From positions 1,195,103-1,259,102 of the forward strand of contig NZ_LR733293.1 in assembly GCF_902506095.1 (NCBI RefSeq): DNA of 64,000 bases, in the 5' to 3' direction. The stretch is from Arthrobacter sp. 9AX. GTDB lineage: Bacteria; Actinomycetota; Actinomycetes; Actinomycetales; Micrococcaceae. The notes below the pieces were generated by a model. The model was given only the letters and a program-made list of their open reading frames with translations. It was not told the origin of the DNA and searched no databases. Every line of letters begins with the position of its first letter. Within the stretch, counting starts at the first letter, position 1. Shown here in pieces: positions 1 to 9,711 of this stretch. Position numbers and translations under genes: made by a program.

Positions 1-87
1 TGGCGGGCATCACCAACCCACCCGGAGCGGACGGCCCACGAAACAAAAGAGAAAAGCCTGACCAATCAAGCACCCCCAGCGCCAGCC

Positions 88-987
88 CTACGGGCTTGGA
101 TCACCCATCGAGGAAGTGCGGTCCTGCCATTGCATCCATTCCTCGGGGCGCTCTGAGGGACGGCCCAGCAGGTAGCCTTGCCCGGCGTCCATGCCAAGTT
201 CGGTGACTGTGTCCAGTTCCTTGTCGGTCTCGATTCCTTCGGCAATCAGGGCTGCTCCGATCCCGGTGGCAAAGGTGACCATTGCCGCTCCCAGGGTTCT
301 CTGGCCACGGTTGGTGTCGATTCCAGCGACGATACACCGATCAAGTTTGATCAGCTCGGGCTTGAGCTGGAGGATGTGCCGCATGGAAGCAAACCCTGCG
401 CCGGCGTCATCGACGGCGATTCATAAGCCGCTGTCCCGCGGCCGCGCCAAGGCAGCCGTGAATTGCTCGTAGTCGTCCACGACGGTGCGTTCGGTCAGTT
501 CCAGCACAACTCGCCCTGCCTGCACCCGGGACTTCTGCAGAATGTCGTTCAGACGGGGATCAAGGAATGCCTGGGGTGAAAGATACACCGAAACGTACAG
601 ATGGGTTGGCAGCCGTGCCGCGGCATCGAGCGCCATCTCCATCGCCAGGAACTCGAGCTCCGCACCACATCCGACCGAGGCGGCGTCGGCGAACCACGCT
701 TCGGGCGATTGGCTCAGCTGACCGGCGAAGCGTGTCAATGCTTCAACGCCTATGACACTCCCGGTGTCCAGGCGGCGGATCGGCTGGAACGCCGTTAATA
801 TTGTCCGGCCGGTCAGCAGGGCTCGCGCACGCGCCCTGACTTTTTCAGCGGCAAGGCTTTCAACCGTTCCGCGGTCCAAAAGCCGGCAGCTCCCCGTATA
901 CCCCAAACGCCCGGTTCCGTCCCTGCGCCCTCTGACGCAGATTTCGACCTGAACGGCGGTGCCGTCGCGGTGGCGAAGGGTGACCAC
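88..987 (-). pseudogene. EAL-domain cyclic-di-GMP phosphodiesterase, interrupted by an in-frame TGA
   Basis: The first part (from a GTG at 987) has a PAS-like end (VTLRHRDGTAVQVEI) and the start of an EAL domain (FQPIRRLDTGSVIGVEALTR). At 421-423 the frame meets a TGA, then continues without a shift as IAVDDAGAGFASMRHIL, KPELIKLD and the C-terminal IAEGIET and GYLLGRP motifs. A CGA-to-TGA change restores the usual G-L-R-[IL]-A-[IV]-D-D core, so this is a nonsense mutation within one gene. Upstream, near 1020, the reading frame also seems broken: ATEAAQLMGTVLSN lies in another frame just ahead of PEAAWTDV. An intact protein would hydrolyse c-di-GMP in the cytoplasm. Two separate short proteins are unlikely, because the break falls inside the catalytic barrel. 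Confidence 0.8.
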
Positions 988-1061
988 GTCCGTCCAGGCA
1001 GCTTCCGGTTTATCGGCAGTTGCTCAGCACCGTACCCATGAGCTGGGCTGCCTCCGTAGCC

Positions 1062-1364
1062 TTAGCCCGGTGGTTGTGGGTGTTGGTGCCCCAGACTCCA
1101 GGCTGCGCGCAGGACCAAAGGCAGCAACAACACTCCGGCTAGAGCGGGGATAAATCCGGGGCCGCCGCTGGGGCCCGCAGCGGAACACCAGATGCAGGTG
1201 AGGGTGGCCAGCGTGATTCCTGTTTCGGCGCCCACGAGAACCAACAGCCACCGGCCGGCCGGCGACAACCACAGAGGCCCGGGCGGATGAGAAGGGTTAC
1301 GGGTTGAACCAAGCCTATGCCTCCGGATAGGTTCTTCGGTCTGGTGACTGTGATTGGTCCACAT
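1062..1364 (-). CDS. small hypothetical membrane protein (uncertain)
   Basis: This is a 100-residue reading frame with two hydrophobic stretches, RWLLVLVGAETGITLATLT and IPALAGVLLLPLVLRAAW, separated by a glycine-rich turn. No family is recognised. It ends about 75 bases upstream of the broken PAS/EAL gene on the same strand, so it could be a membrane partner or a detached N-terminal membrane region of that protein. The N-terminal 30 residues are proline- and arginine-rich and probably not translated. Low confidence: the frame may be a chance product of GC-rich sequence. Confidence 0.28.
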   Translation of the reverse strand: MWTNHSHQTEEPIRRHRLGSTRNPSHPPGPLWLSPAGRWLLVLVGAETGITLATLTCIWCSAAGPSGGPGFIPALAGVLLLPLVLRAAWSLGHQHPQPPG

Positions 1365-1725
1365 CAGCGTTCCAACCCGGATCTATTCAAGACGGAGCGT
1401 TGGTGCAGTCAGACTTGCCCGCATGGGTCGAGCCGACAAGCGTACCTGCCGGGCTCTCCAAGGAGCGGAAAAACAACAGCCCCTTCGCTCCGTTGGTGGC
1501 TCTGAAGATCGACATTGCAAAACCCTATGGCGGATGATGATCCGTCGGCTTGGTGCAGGTTTCAGTCCGTGCAGTCTGTGATGGCGGGTGTGCCTCTCCG
1601 TGCATGAGGGCGGATTCAGCCAACGTTGTCCGGGCAACTTCCATCAGCAGTCCCGAAAACCGGCCATGCAGTAAGCACGGTTGCCGATGGGCAGGAAGTC
1701 CAGATCGCGGGCAAAATTTGTGCAC
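1365..1725. other. gene-less stretch upstream of the catalase
   Basis: No convincing coding frame was found on either strand. The six frames here give only short arginine- and proline-rich translations. It leads into the catalase promoter and operator region. Confidence 0.5.
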
Positions 1726-1774
1726 TTGAAAAACCTTGCCTAGGGTGCAACTAATGCTAAGCACGCTTAGCATT
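1726..1774 (+). promoter_or_regulatory. catalase promoter with palindromic operator
   Basis: A TTGAAA hexamer at 1726-1731 is followed after 17-18 bases by AACTAAT, a plausible sigma-70 pair. Overlapping the downstream side is a 9-bp inverted repeat, AATGCTAAG-CACG-CTTAGCATT, at 1753-1774. A dyad at the -10/+1 position is typical of a repressor operator; the cognate regulator is not evident in the window. The promoter is inferred, the palindrome is directly visible. Confidence 0.5.
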
Positions 1775-1827
1775 TTCGGTCATTGGCCGAGGATTGCTAG
1801 TTTTGCCCACCCTGAGGAGAAATATCC

Positions 1828-4044
1828 GTGTCAGAAAAGCGCAGCATCAACATCCCTGGCGTCCCGGCAAGCGAACCTGCCAGCCTGGAAGAACCCACCA
1901 CCCCACGGGAGCCTCTCCCGCCCAAGCCGGACCAGCAAGGACCGGAGGCGGTCTCCCCCACTGGAAGTCCAACAGGGGCACCGGCCACGTCGCGCGCCCA
2001 GTCCGGCCAGTATCTGACCACTGCCCAAGGGCTTCGCCTTCGCGATACTGACCACTCCCTGAAGGCCGGTTCGCGCGGACCCATCCTGCTACAGGATCAC
2101 CACCTGCGGGAAAAGATCACGCACTTTGACCACGAGCGCATTCCCGAGCGCGTAGTCCACGCCCGGGGCGCCGGAGCCCACGGAGTGTTCCGCTCCTACG
2201 GCACGGCCGCCAACATCACCCGCGCAGGGTTCCTGGCAAAAGACGTTGAGACCCCGGTCTTCGTCCGCTTTTCCACCGTACTGGGGTCCCGTGGCTCTGC
2301 CGATACTGTTCGTGATACCCGCGGGTTCTCCACGAAGTTCTATACCGACGAAGGCACCTATGACCTCGTGGGCAACAACATCCCTGTCTTCTTCGTTCAG
2401 GACGGCATCAAGTTCCCGGACATCGTGCACGCGGCCAAGCCCCATCCGGACCGGGAGATTCCCCAGGCGCAGAGCGCCCACGACACATTTTGGGACTTCG
2501 TCTCTCTCCACACGGAGGCTCAGGCGCACACCATGTGGAACATGTCCGACAGGGGTATCCCGCGTTCCTACCGGACCATGGAAGGTTTCGGCGTGCACAC
2601 CTTCCGGTTCGTCAACGCGGAAGGCCGCACCACTTTGGTGAAGTTCCACTGGAAGCCAAAGCAGGGCGTCCACTCGCTGGTGTGGGAAGAAGCGCAGATC
2701 ATCAATGGCATGGATCCGGACTTCCACCGCAGGGACCTCGCAGATGCCATCGAGGCTGGCGCCTACCCGGAGTGGGAGCTCGGGGTACAGACCTTCCCGG
2801 ACACCGAGGACCAGATGTTTGAAGGCATCGACCTGCTCGATCCCACCAAGTTCGTGCCGGAGGAACTGGCCCCGGTACAGCCCATCGGCGTCATGACCCT
2901 CAACGCCAATCCCACCAACTTCTTCGCAGAAACCGAACAGGTGGCATTCCACCCGGGCCACCTGGTCCCCGGGATCGACGTCACCAACGATCCCCTTCTC
3001 CAGGTACGGCTCTTTTCGTACCTGGACACCCAGATATCCCGGCTGGGTGGCCCCAACTTCGGCCAGATCCCCATCAACCGACCGCAGGCCCCGGTCAACG
3101 ACATGCTGCGGGACGGGATGCACCAGCAGGCCGTCCACGCTGGAGTGGCTCCCTACCAGCCCAACTCCCTCGACGGCGGCTGCCCATTCCTCGCCGGACA
3201 GGATATCGGGGCATTCATTGATGTCCCGGAGGAACTGGCCGCCTCCATCAAGGAGCGCAGAAACCCGGCGTCCTTTGACGACCACTACAGCCAGGCGCGC
3301 CTCTTCTTCCGCAGCCTGAGCCCCGTGGAACAGGACCACGTGATTCAGGCCTACACGTTCGAGCTGGGCAAGTGCTACGAAAAGTCCATCCGCGAACGGC
3401 AGCTCGCGGCCCTCGCCAATGTGGACGCCGATTTGTGCGCCGCAGTAGCCAAGGGCCTTGGCCTGCCCGTCCCGGCGGCGACAGAAGAAGTGCCGGACTC
3501 GGACCCCAGCCCTGCCCTGTCGCAGCTGGGAAAAACCTGGCCTGTCGCCGGCCGGATCGTTGGAATTCTGGCCGATGAGGGCAGCGACCTTGCTGCCGTG
3601 AACGCGGCACGCCAGGCCTTGGACGCCGAAGGCATAGTCCCGCTGGTTATCGCTCCGGCAGCCGGATTCCTGGGATCAGAGGACGACGGCGGGGTCCCCG
3701 TGCAGCGTACCTACCTCACCGCCCGCTCAACAGAGTTTGACGCCGTCATCATTGCGGCGGCCGCCGCTCCGGCTCCGGACGCCGCGCCCGGGCTCGACGC
3801 CAAGGCCGGCGCCCCCGGGGGTGCGTTGGATCCGCGCGGTGTGCTGCTGCTGACTGAGGCGTTCAGGCACGCAAAGGCGATTGCGTCCCTGGACAGCGCC
3901 GCACCGGCTTTGACAGCGGCCGGCATCCCGCAGGATGCGCCCGGGATTGTTTCCGGGAACGACGTCGGGGCCCTGGTAAAGGAATTGACCGGCCTGATGG
4001 CGGCCCACCGGGTGTGGGAACGGTTCCCGGCGGCATCGGCCTAA
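1828..4044 (+). CDS. katE: large-subunit (clade 2, HPII-type) catalase
   Basis: A haem catalase that disproportionates hydrogen peroxide in the cytoplasm. The 738-residue length and the extra C-terminal flavodoxin/DJ-1-like domain (about residues 575-735, beginning near [15 protein letters not shown]) mark the large-subunit class. Catalytic His111 lies in [14 protein letters not shown], the distal Asn region is [20 protein letters not shown], and the proximal haem Tyr lies in [18 protein letters not shown]. The GTG start at 1828 is preceded by GAGGAGAAATATCC, a strong ribosome site; the first 60 residues are a low-complexity Pro-rich extension, as usual for this class. It is monocistronic, with the operator palindrome at 1753-1774. 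Confidence 0.96.
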   Translation: MSEKRSINIPGVPASEPASLEEPTTPREPLPPKPDQQGPEAVSPTGSPTGAPATSRAQSGQYLTTAQGLRLRDTDHSLKAGSRGPILLQDHHLREKITHFDHERIPERVVHARGAGAHGVFRSYGTAANITRAGFLAKDVETPVFVRFSTVLGSRGSADTVRDTRGFSTKFYTDEGTYDLVGNNIPVFFVQDGIKFPDIVHAAKPHPDREIPQAQSAHDTFWDFVSLHTEAQAHTMWNMSDRGIPRSYRTMEGFGVHTFRFVNAEGRTTLVKFHWKPKQGVHSLVWEEAQIINGMDPDFHRRDLADAIEAGAYPEWELGVQTFPDTEDQMFEGIDLLDPTKFVPEELAPVQPIGVMTLNANPTNFFAETEQVAFHPGHLVPGIDVTNDPLLQVRLFSYLDTQISRLGGPNFGQIPINRPQAPVNDMLRDGMHQQAVHAGVAPYQPNSLDGGCPFLAGQDIGAFIDVPEELAASIKERRNPASFDDHYSQARLFFRSLSPVEQDHVIQAYTFELGKCYEKSIRERQLAALANVDADLCAAVAKGLGLPVPAATEEVPDSDPSPALSQLGKTWPVAGRIVGILADEGSDLAAVNAARQALDAEGIVPLVIAPAAGFLGSEDDGGVPVQRTYLTARSTEFDAVIIAAAAAPAPDAAPGLDAKAGAPGGALDPRGVLLLTEAFRHAKAIASLDSAAPALTAAGIPQDAPGIVSGNDVGALVKELTGLMAAHRVWERFPAASA

Positions 4045-4249
4045 GGGCCCGCCGGCAGCTGCGGAGCGGGCAACCGGGATGAAGCCCTCCCCCATCGGCT
4101 CGGCCAACGCACCACGTTTCATCAGCCGTCCCGGCTGCCGGAACGTTGGGCCTCGGCGGCCGATGGGGTGGGTCCGGGCCGGTTTGGCGTGCCTCCGGTT
4201 TCAGCCCAAACTAACGCACCTTCTGTGATTCGGATTACACTACCGTTTC

Positions 4250-5235
4250 ATGACTTCCGGGCAGTCCCGCGCGGCGAAGGCGCTGCGCTTCTCCACCGAC
4301 GGCATCCCCTCGGTAACCGCGTGCATCTGTGGGAGCACCACAACGCGAAGGCGCTTATCCCGCTCGACATTCACACCATGGATGAACAACCGCTGCAGGC
4401 GGCCGAAATCAACCTCCATTTCCCCTCCCTGAAGTTAGCCTCCGTCAGGGGCAGCGCCCAAGTGGTGGAGCGAACCGAGGCGTTCATCCGGCGCCACCCG
4501 ATGAATTCCGTAGCCGTGTTCTTCGCCCTTGAAGGCGAAGCGTTCTTCTATCACCAAGGTGGCTTCGAAGCGCTCAAGCCCGGCCAAGCGGTTATCTATG
4601 ACGTTGACCGGCCCTTCATGCGTGGCTTCAGCAGCGGGCTGCGGGAAATGGTGATGACTGTCCCGCATGAGGACTACCTCGAAATCACCGGCGGCCGCGC
4701 TCTGGCCAAGCCGATCGTCTTTGACTTCCGGCAGGAGCAACCGGACAGCCGGCGCGCCTTCACCCTGGCCCGGCTGGTGTCTGATGCGCTGTCCCGCTCG
4801 GGGGACGCAGAGAGCACCGAGGCCGCGGCGTTCGAGCTGCTGTCCGCGATACTGGTGGGCGACCGCAGCGGCACCGGCGCCTCCCACCTCGCCGCCGCCC
4901 GCTGCTACATCACCGAGCATCTGGGCGATATCGAACTCAATGTGGCAAAAGTGGCCTCCGCCGTCGGCATCAGCGAAAGGCACCTGGCCCGCCTCTTCAA
5001 CGAAACGGGCAGCCCGCCGAGTGCCTACATCCTCGAGCTCCGGCTCGAGCTCGCCCGGCGCCTGCTGACGGACCGGACCGAGGCTCAGTCGCCCATAGCG
5101 GCGGTTGCCCGCCGTTGCGGGTACGCATCGCAGGCTTACTTCGCGCGCGCTTACAAAACGCGCTACGGCGTCACACCCTCGACGGAACGCCGGGCCGCCC
5201 TCGCCCAACCCGCTGAGCGGCTCGTTTTGCACTGA
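4250..5235 (+). pseudogene. pheR: AraC-family activator of phenol catabolism (PheR-like), 1-base frameshift near its 5' end
   Basis: The protein has an AraC-binding-like sensor domain followed by a C-terminal AraC DNA-binding domain with two helix-turn-helix units (VAKVASAVGISERHLARLF and IAAVARRCGYASQAYF). The ATG at 4250 encodes MTSGQSRAAKALRFSTDGIP, the natural-looking N-terminus, but the frame is lost at about 4313 (TCGGTAACC). Adding one G gives PSGNRVHLWEHHNAKAL and rejoins the long downstream frame. The only unshifted alternatives start at 4168 with an unrelated N-terminus, or at ATG 4378 with loss of about 45 residues. It sits just upstream of pheA2A1 in the same direction, the known PheR position in Rhodococcus-type clusters. 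Whether the shift is real or a sequencing error is open. Confidence 0.75.
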
Positions 5236-5348
5236 CCGGACATCTTTTTACACCCACCCGACCTCATGTGATCCGCGACACCCATGGTCCCGTGGTGTGC
5301 GCCACGCTGAAGGGGAACAACACGCCCAACAGCTTCCAGGAGTACACG

Positions 5349-5924
5349 ATGTCTGCAACATCCATGATCGATCCGCGGGACCTGCGCCACGCGTTCGGCC
5401 GGTTCGGGACGGGCGTCACGGTAGTGACCACGACGTCGGGTGACGGCCAGGCGCATGGTGCGACTGTGAGCGCGTTCACGTCGGTGTCGCTGGACCCGCC
5501 GCTGGCCCAAGTCACGCTGATGCGCAGTTCGAAGCTCGCCACCTTCGTGAAGGATCGACCCTTCGCCATCAATGTGATGTCCATGGGACAGCTTGGCACT
5601 TGCCTGCACTTCGCCGGCAAGCCGATGAAAGGCGGCCCCGCTTGGGGCCGGAGCGCTACGGGCGTTCCCGTGCTGGCAGGCAACGCGGCCACCCTCGAAT
5701 GCCGGCCGTGGCGCATTTACGACGGCGGTGACCACCTGATTGTCGTCGGCGAGGTCGAGCACCTCGAGATCACCCCCCTCGATCCCCTGATATTTTTCGG
5801 CGGCAAGTTTCACCACTTGGGCCGCCTCGTCGACGGCACGCCGTGGGAGCAGTGCGGCGACGGCCACGAGGCCGGCTGGATCACCGGGGCCGCTGCCTTC
5901 GGCCGCCTCTCCGCCGCGGTGTAG
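5349..5924 (+). CDS. pheA2: flavin reductase component of two-component phenol hydroxylase
   Basis: A 191-residue flavin:NAD(P)H reductase (HpaC/flavin_reduct fold) that supplies reduced FAD to the neighbouring oxygenase. Family features are RHAFGRFGTGVTVVTT at the start, GATVSAFTSVSLDPPLAQV (flavin phosphate region) and VGEVEHLEI near the C-terminus. The ATG at 5349 is chosen because CAGGAG lies 7-8 bases upstream and homologues begin just before DPRDLRHAFGRFGTG; the frame can be read back to 5268 but those residues look non-coding. It lies 122 bases before pheA1 and downstream of the AraC-type regulator, so reductase and oxygenase are probably co-transcribed. Confidence 0.9.
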   Translation: MSATSMIDPRDLRHAFGRFGTGVTVVTTTSGDGQAHGATVSAFTSVSLDPPLAQVTLMRSSKLATFVKDRPFAINVMSMGQLGTCLHFAGKPMKGGPAWGRSATGVPVLAGNAATLECRPWRIYDGGDHLIVVGEVEHLEITPLDPLIFFGGKFHHLGRLVDGTPWEQCGDGHEAGWITGAAAFGRLSAAV

Positions 5925-6046
5925 CCCCCGCACAGCGCCACACCCTGCCGGCGTCGCGCCCGTGCCCTCCGTTTCATTTCCACTCATCCGTTTTACCCTC
6001 CGCCCGTACGGCGACGACGCCGACGAACCACTGAAAGGAACCGGCC

Positions 6047-7645
6047 ATGACCGAGACCATCGAAACCCCCGAAACGGCAACTTTGCCAGACATGTCTGCC
6101 CGGACAGCACCTGCGAATCCGCTGAAGCCACAAACCGGAGACGAATACATTGAGTCCCTGCGCGATGACCGTGAAGTTTGGATTTACGGTGAACGGGTCA
6201 AGGACGTCACCACACACCCGGCCTTCCGTAACTCCGTGCGTATGGCGGCCCGACTCTACGACGGCTTCCACAACCCGGACACCGCGTCAAAGCTCCTGGT
6301 CCCCACCGACACCGGCTCCGACGGCCAGACCCACCCGTTCTTTAAGGCTGCCCGCAGCGTCGAGGACCTGAAGGCCTCACGCACAGCGATCGAAACCTGG
6401 GCGCGGATGTCCTACGGCTGGATGGGCCGCTCCCCCGACTACAAGGGGGCTTTCCTCGGCACCTTGGGTGGGATGCCGGACTTCTACGAGCCGTTCAAGG
6501 ACAACGCGATCCGCTGGTACAACGAATCCCAGGAAAAGGTCCTTTACTGGAACCACGCCATTATCAACCCGCCGGTCGACCGGCATCTCCCGCCCGACCA
6601 GGTCGGCGACGTGTTCATGAAAGTCGAGAAGGAGACCGACGCCGGGCTGGTTGTCTCCGGCGCGAAGGTTGTCGCCACAGGCTCGGCCATCACCCAGTAC
6701 AACTTCATCGCCCACTACGGCCTGCCGATCAAGAAGAAGGAATTCGCCCTGATCTGCACAGTGCCCATGGACGCACCCGGCGTGAAGCTGATCTCCCGGG
6801 CCTCTTACTCCCACCAGGCCGCCGTGATGGGTACCCCGTTCGACTACCCGCTCTCAAGCCGACTGGACGAGAACGACTCAGTCTTCGTGTTCGACAAGGT
6901 CCTGATCCCGTGGGAAAACGTCTTCGCCTACGGGGACATCGAGAAGATCAACAATTTCTTCCCGCAGACCGGTTTCCTCAACCGCTTCACCTTCCAGGGA
7001 GTCATTCGGCTGGCCGTCAAGCTCGACTTCATCGCCGGCCTACTTCTCAAGGCCCTCGAAATCGCCGGAACCAAGGACTTCCGCGGCGTCCAAGCGCGGG
7101 CCGGAGAAGTCATCGGCTGGCGAAACATGTTCTACGCCCTCGCCGATGCCATGGCACTCAACCCGGATGCCGGCCCCGACGGCACCGTCCTGCCGAAGCT
7201 CGACTACGGGCTCGCGTACCGGATGTTCATGGCCACCGGCTACCCGCGGATTAAGGAAATCATTGAACAGGACGTCGCCTCGGGACTGATCTATCTCAAC
7301 TCCTCTGCGCTGGACTTCAAGACCCCGGAAATCCGCCCTTACCTGGACAAGTACGTCCGTGGCTCCGGTGGCATCCAGGCTGTGGACCGGGTCAAGTTGA
7401 TGAAGCTGCTCTGGGACGCCATCGGCACCGAATTCGGCGGCCGCCACGAACTCTACGAGCGAAACTACTCCGGCAACCACGAAAACGTGAAGGCCGAACT
7501 GCTCTTCGCCGCCCAGGCTCAAGGCACCACAACCATGATGACCGGCTTTGCGGACCAGTGCATGAGTGAATACGACCTGGACGGTTGGACCGTTCCGGAC
7601 CTCATCAACAACGACGACGTCAGCCTCTTCCTCAAGCGCCACTAG
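6047..7645 (+). CDS. pheA1: FADH2-dependent phenol 2-monooxygenase, oxygenase component (HpaB family)
   Basis: A 532-residue class D flavin monooxygenase that hydroxylates phenol (possibly alkyl- or halophenols) to catechol using FADH2 from PheA2. The family active-site residues are visible: Arg128 and Tyr132 in [12 protein letters not shown] and His170 in [13 protein letters not shown], matching the HpaB Arg/Tyr/His set. The acyl-CoA-dehydrogenase-like C-terminal half includes [17 protein letters not shown]. The start is preceded by GAAAGGAACCGGCC. Co-location with catA, catB and catC argues for phenol or cresol as substrate rather than 4-hydroxyphenylacetate or chlorophenol, whose clusters carry ring-cleavage genes of other types. 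Confidence 0.9.
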   Translation: MTETIETPETATLPDMSARTAPANPLKPQTGDEYIESLRDDREVWIYGERVKDVTTHPAFRNSVRMAARLYDGFHNPDTASKLLVPTDTGSDGQTHPFFKAARSVEDLKASRTAIETWARMSYGWMGRSPDYKGAFLGTLGGMPDFYEPFKDNAIRWYNESQEKVLYWNHAIINPPVDRHLPPDQVGDVFMKVEKETDAGLVVSGAKVVATGSAITQYNFIAHYGLPIKKKEFALICTVPMDAPGVKLISRASYSHQAAVMGTPFDYPLSSRLDENDSVFVFDKVLIPWENVFAYGDIEKINNFFPQTGFLNRFTFQGVIRLAVKLDFIAGLLLKALEIAGTKDFRGVQARAGEVIGWRNMFYALADAMALNPDAGPDGTVLPKLDYGLAYRMFMATGYPRIKEIIEQDVASGLIYLNSSALDFKTPEIRPYLDKYVRGSGGIQAVDRVKLMKLLWDAIGTEFGGRHELYERNYSGNHENVKAELLFAAQAQGTTTMMTGFADQCMSEYDLDGWTVPDLINNDDVSLFLKRH

Positions 7646-7699
7646 TCGGTCCGCTGAGTCGCCCGCCACGGGCAACCCAAAGGATTCCCAGGAGGAACC

Positions 7700-7861
7700 A
7701 TGTTTGACGATCAAACCGAATTTCGGCATTCCGGTCCCCCGTCCCCTCCCGCCGGCGAAACCACACTGGTGCATATGGCCTGGAGCGGTTGGTGCTACGA
7801 CCCGGAAGTCCTCATGGAAGAAACCCAAAACAAACCATCAACAAAACAGGAGATGCAATGA
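7700..7861 (+). CDS. 53-residue ORF translationally coupled to catA
   Basis: The ATG at 7700 has a near-perfect ribosome site (CCCAGGAGGAACC) and the frame ends in TGA at 7859-7861, overlapping the catA ATG at 7858 (ATGA). The product begins MFDDQTEFRHSGPPSPP and contains HMAWSGWCYDPEVLMEE; it is acidic and tryptophan-rich. No family is recognised. The strong ribosome site and the overlap suggest it is translated and couples catA expression to that of pheA1. It could instead be the remnant of a longer gene or just a leader peptide. Confidence 0.55.
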   Translation: MFDDQTEFRHSGPPSPPAGETTLVHMAWSGWCYDPEVLMEETQNKPSTKQEMQ

Positions 7862-8703
7862 CCATCGAATTCCAAGCCACCGCTGCCGCTTCGGGGGCGA
7901 ACGCCACCGAGCGCTTCCGCGAGAACAAGAAGGCCGCCGCGTCGTCCAGCCAGGAGCGGGTGAGCCAGCTGGCCTCACGGCTGATCAAGGCCATTAACGA
8001 CACTGTGCTCGAAGAGAAGGTCACGTACGACGAGTACAACGCCCTGAAGGCGTGGCTCATTCAGGTCGGCGAGGACGGCGAATGGCCACTGTTCCTCGAC
8101 GTCTGGGTGGAGCACTCAGTGGAGCAGGTCGCCAACGAGTACCGGGAAGGCACCAAGGGATCCATTGAAGGTCCGTACTATGTGCCCGACTCCCCGCAGC
8201 TCGACTCGCCGGCCACCCTGCCGATGCGCGACAACGAGCAGGGTACCCCGCTGCTCTTCCAGGGCAACATCACCAACCTCGCAGGCGAAAAGCTGCCCGG
8301 GGCCTCAGTGGAAATCTGGCACGCCGACGACGAGGGGTTCTACTCCCAGTTCGCCCCCGGCCTGCCCGAGTGGAACCTGCGGGCTACGGTCATCGCGGAC
8401 GCAGACGGCCGCTACGAAATCAACACCATGCAACCCGCCCCTTACCAGATCCCGACCGATGGCTCCTGCGGAAAGCTAATCGCTGCGGCCGGCTGGCATG
8501 CCTGGCGGCCCGCCCACCTGCACCTGAAGATCTCGGCGCCCGGCTATCACCTGATCACCTCGCAGCTCTACTTCAAGGGCGACTCACACGTGGGCGATGA
8601 CATCGCCTCAGCCGTGAAGCCCGAACTGATACTCGACCCCACTCCACGTGCCGACGGGGCGGGCCGTGAAGTCTCCTACGACTTCGTTCTCGATCCCGCA
8701 TAA
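7858..8703 (+). CDS. catA: catechol 1,2-dioxygenase (intradiol)
   Basis: A 281-residue non-haem Fe(III) intradiol dioxygenase that opens catechol to cis,cis-muconate. The N-terminal helical dimerisation domain runs to about residue 105, followed by the beta-sandwich core starting at GSIEGPYYVPDSP. The four iron ligands are readable: Tyr162 (DDEGFYSQF), Tyr196 (QPAPYQIPTDG), His220 and His222 (WRPAHLHLKI). The start uses AGGAG at 7848-7852 and overlaps the stop of the preceding small ORF. It receives catechol from PheA1 and is followed by a strong hairpin at 8734-8773, so catBC may depend on read-through or another promoter. Confidence 0.94.
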   Translation: MTIEFQATAAASGANATERFRENKKAAASSSQERVSQLASRLIKAINDTVLEEKVTYDEYNALKAWLIQVGEDGEWPLFLDVWVEHSVEQVANEYREGTKGSIEGPYYVPDSPQLDSPATLPMRDNEQGTPLLFQGNITNLAGEKLPGASVEIWHADDEGFYSQFAPGLPEWNLRATVIADADGRYEINTMQPAPYQIPTDGSCGKLIAAAGWHAWRPAHLHLKISAPGYHLITSQLYFKGDSHVGDDIASAVKPELILDPTPRADGAGREVSYDFVLDPA

Positions 8704-8733
8704 AGGACGCCGGGACCGGCAACGCAATCCCAC

Positions 8734-8773
8734 GCGACCCGCTGCTGGGGCACAGGCACCAGCAGCGGGTCGC
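8734..8773 (+). terminator. perfect 15-bp hairpin after catA
   Basis: GCGACCCGCTGCTGG (8734-8748) and its exact complement CCAGCAGCGGGTCGC (8759-8773) enclose a 10-base loop, 30 bases after the catA stop. There is no long T-tract, so termination may be partial or the hairpin may stabilise the catA mRNA. It stands where the 5' end of catB should be, so it also marks the deletion boundary. Confidence 0.65.
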
Positions 8774-8788
8774 CCCTTCGCCCCGCAG

Positions 8789-9668
8789 TTGGCTGGCACT
8801 GAAGTCATGGACCGGGAGAGGATTCACGCCGTACTGCGGCGGACTATCCACAATCAGGTGGCGAAGGGCGCCGTCGACATCGCGGTGTGGGATGCCATCG
8901 GCAAAACCCTCGGCACCCCGGTGCACAAGCTGCTCGGCGGTTACACGGACCGTATGCGGGTGAGCCACATGCTCGGTTTCCGGCCCGCGCACGAGCTGCT
9001 CGCCGAAGCGCGGCGCTACCGGGGGCACTACGGCATCACCACGTTCAAGCTGAAGGTTGGCCGCAGGCCATTGTCACTGGACGTGGAAGCGTGCCGCGTC
9101 CTGCGCGAGGGGCTGGGCGACGACGTCGAGATCTACCTGGACGCGAACCGCGGATGGACGGCGAACGAAGCCCTGGAAGTACTCCGTTGCACCGAGGATC
9201 TCGGCCTGAGCCTGCTCGAGGAGCCGTGCGACGCCAAGGAAGCCCTGGGCCGCCGCCGCCTGGTCGAAAAGTCACCGATCCCGGTGGTCGGCGACGAATC
9301 CGTCCCTACAGCCGGGGACGTCTCCCGCGAGCTCCTCTCCGGGGGATGCAACGCCGTCTGCATGAAAACCGCACGGTCCGGCTTCACCGAGGCCACCGAA
9401 ATCCTGGGCCTGTGCACGGGACTCGGAGTAGACGAGACCATCGGCAACCAGATCGACACCCAGATTGGATCGCTCGCCACAGTGACCTTCGGCGCCTCCC
9501 ACGAGGCCACAAGCCGGCGTGCCGGGGAGCTGTCCAACTTCCTGGACATGGCCGACGATCTCCTGGCTGACCCCATCCGCATCATCGACGGAACGATCGC
9601 TCCGCGACCTACCCGGAGTTGGAGCCGAGATCGACGAGGACAAGCTGGCAGCCTACCGCCTGACCTAG
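8789..9668 (+). pseudogene. catB: muconate cycloisomerase, 5'-truncated and frameshifted at the 3' end
   Basis: An enolase-superfamily enzyme that lactonises cis,cis-muconate to muconolactone. Homology begins at about 8789 (AGTEVMDRERIHAVL) and includes VAKGAVDIAVWDAIGK, the catalytic lysine motif FKLKVG, metal ligands in YLDANRGW, LLEEP and VVGDES. Roughly the first 75-80 residues (N-terminal capping domain) are missing; in their place lie the catA hairpin and non-homologous sequence. Near 9603-9608 one base is lost: the frame reads IAPRPTRSW, while the next frame gives LPGVGAEIDEDKLAAYRLT and a proper TAG at 9666-9668. The usual barrel residues persist, so the damage looks recent. Flanking catA and catC are intact. 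Confidence 0.85.
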
Positions 9669-9711
9669 CGGTCCCGGAAGTACATCCAGCCCCCAACCGA
9701 AAGAGAAAAAC

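Noticed and set aside
2089..3339. 416-residue frame antisense to katE
   Set aside because: It is the complementary-strand shadow of the catalase gene; the sense strand carries all catalase motifs.
4168..4249. Upstream extension of the AraC gene (GTG 4168)
   Set aside because: The residues lack similarity to AraC N-termini, while the ATG 4250 frame gives a natural N-terminus before the frameshift.
5715..5735. TACGACGGCGG inside pheA2 as another repeat copy
   Set aside because: It is coding (Tyr-Asp-Gly-Gly) and lacks the GCACC end; chance similarity.
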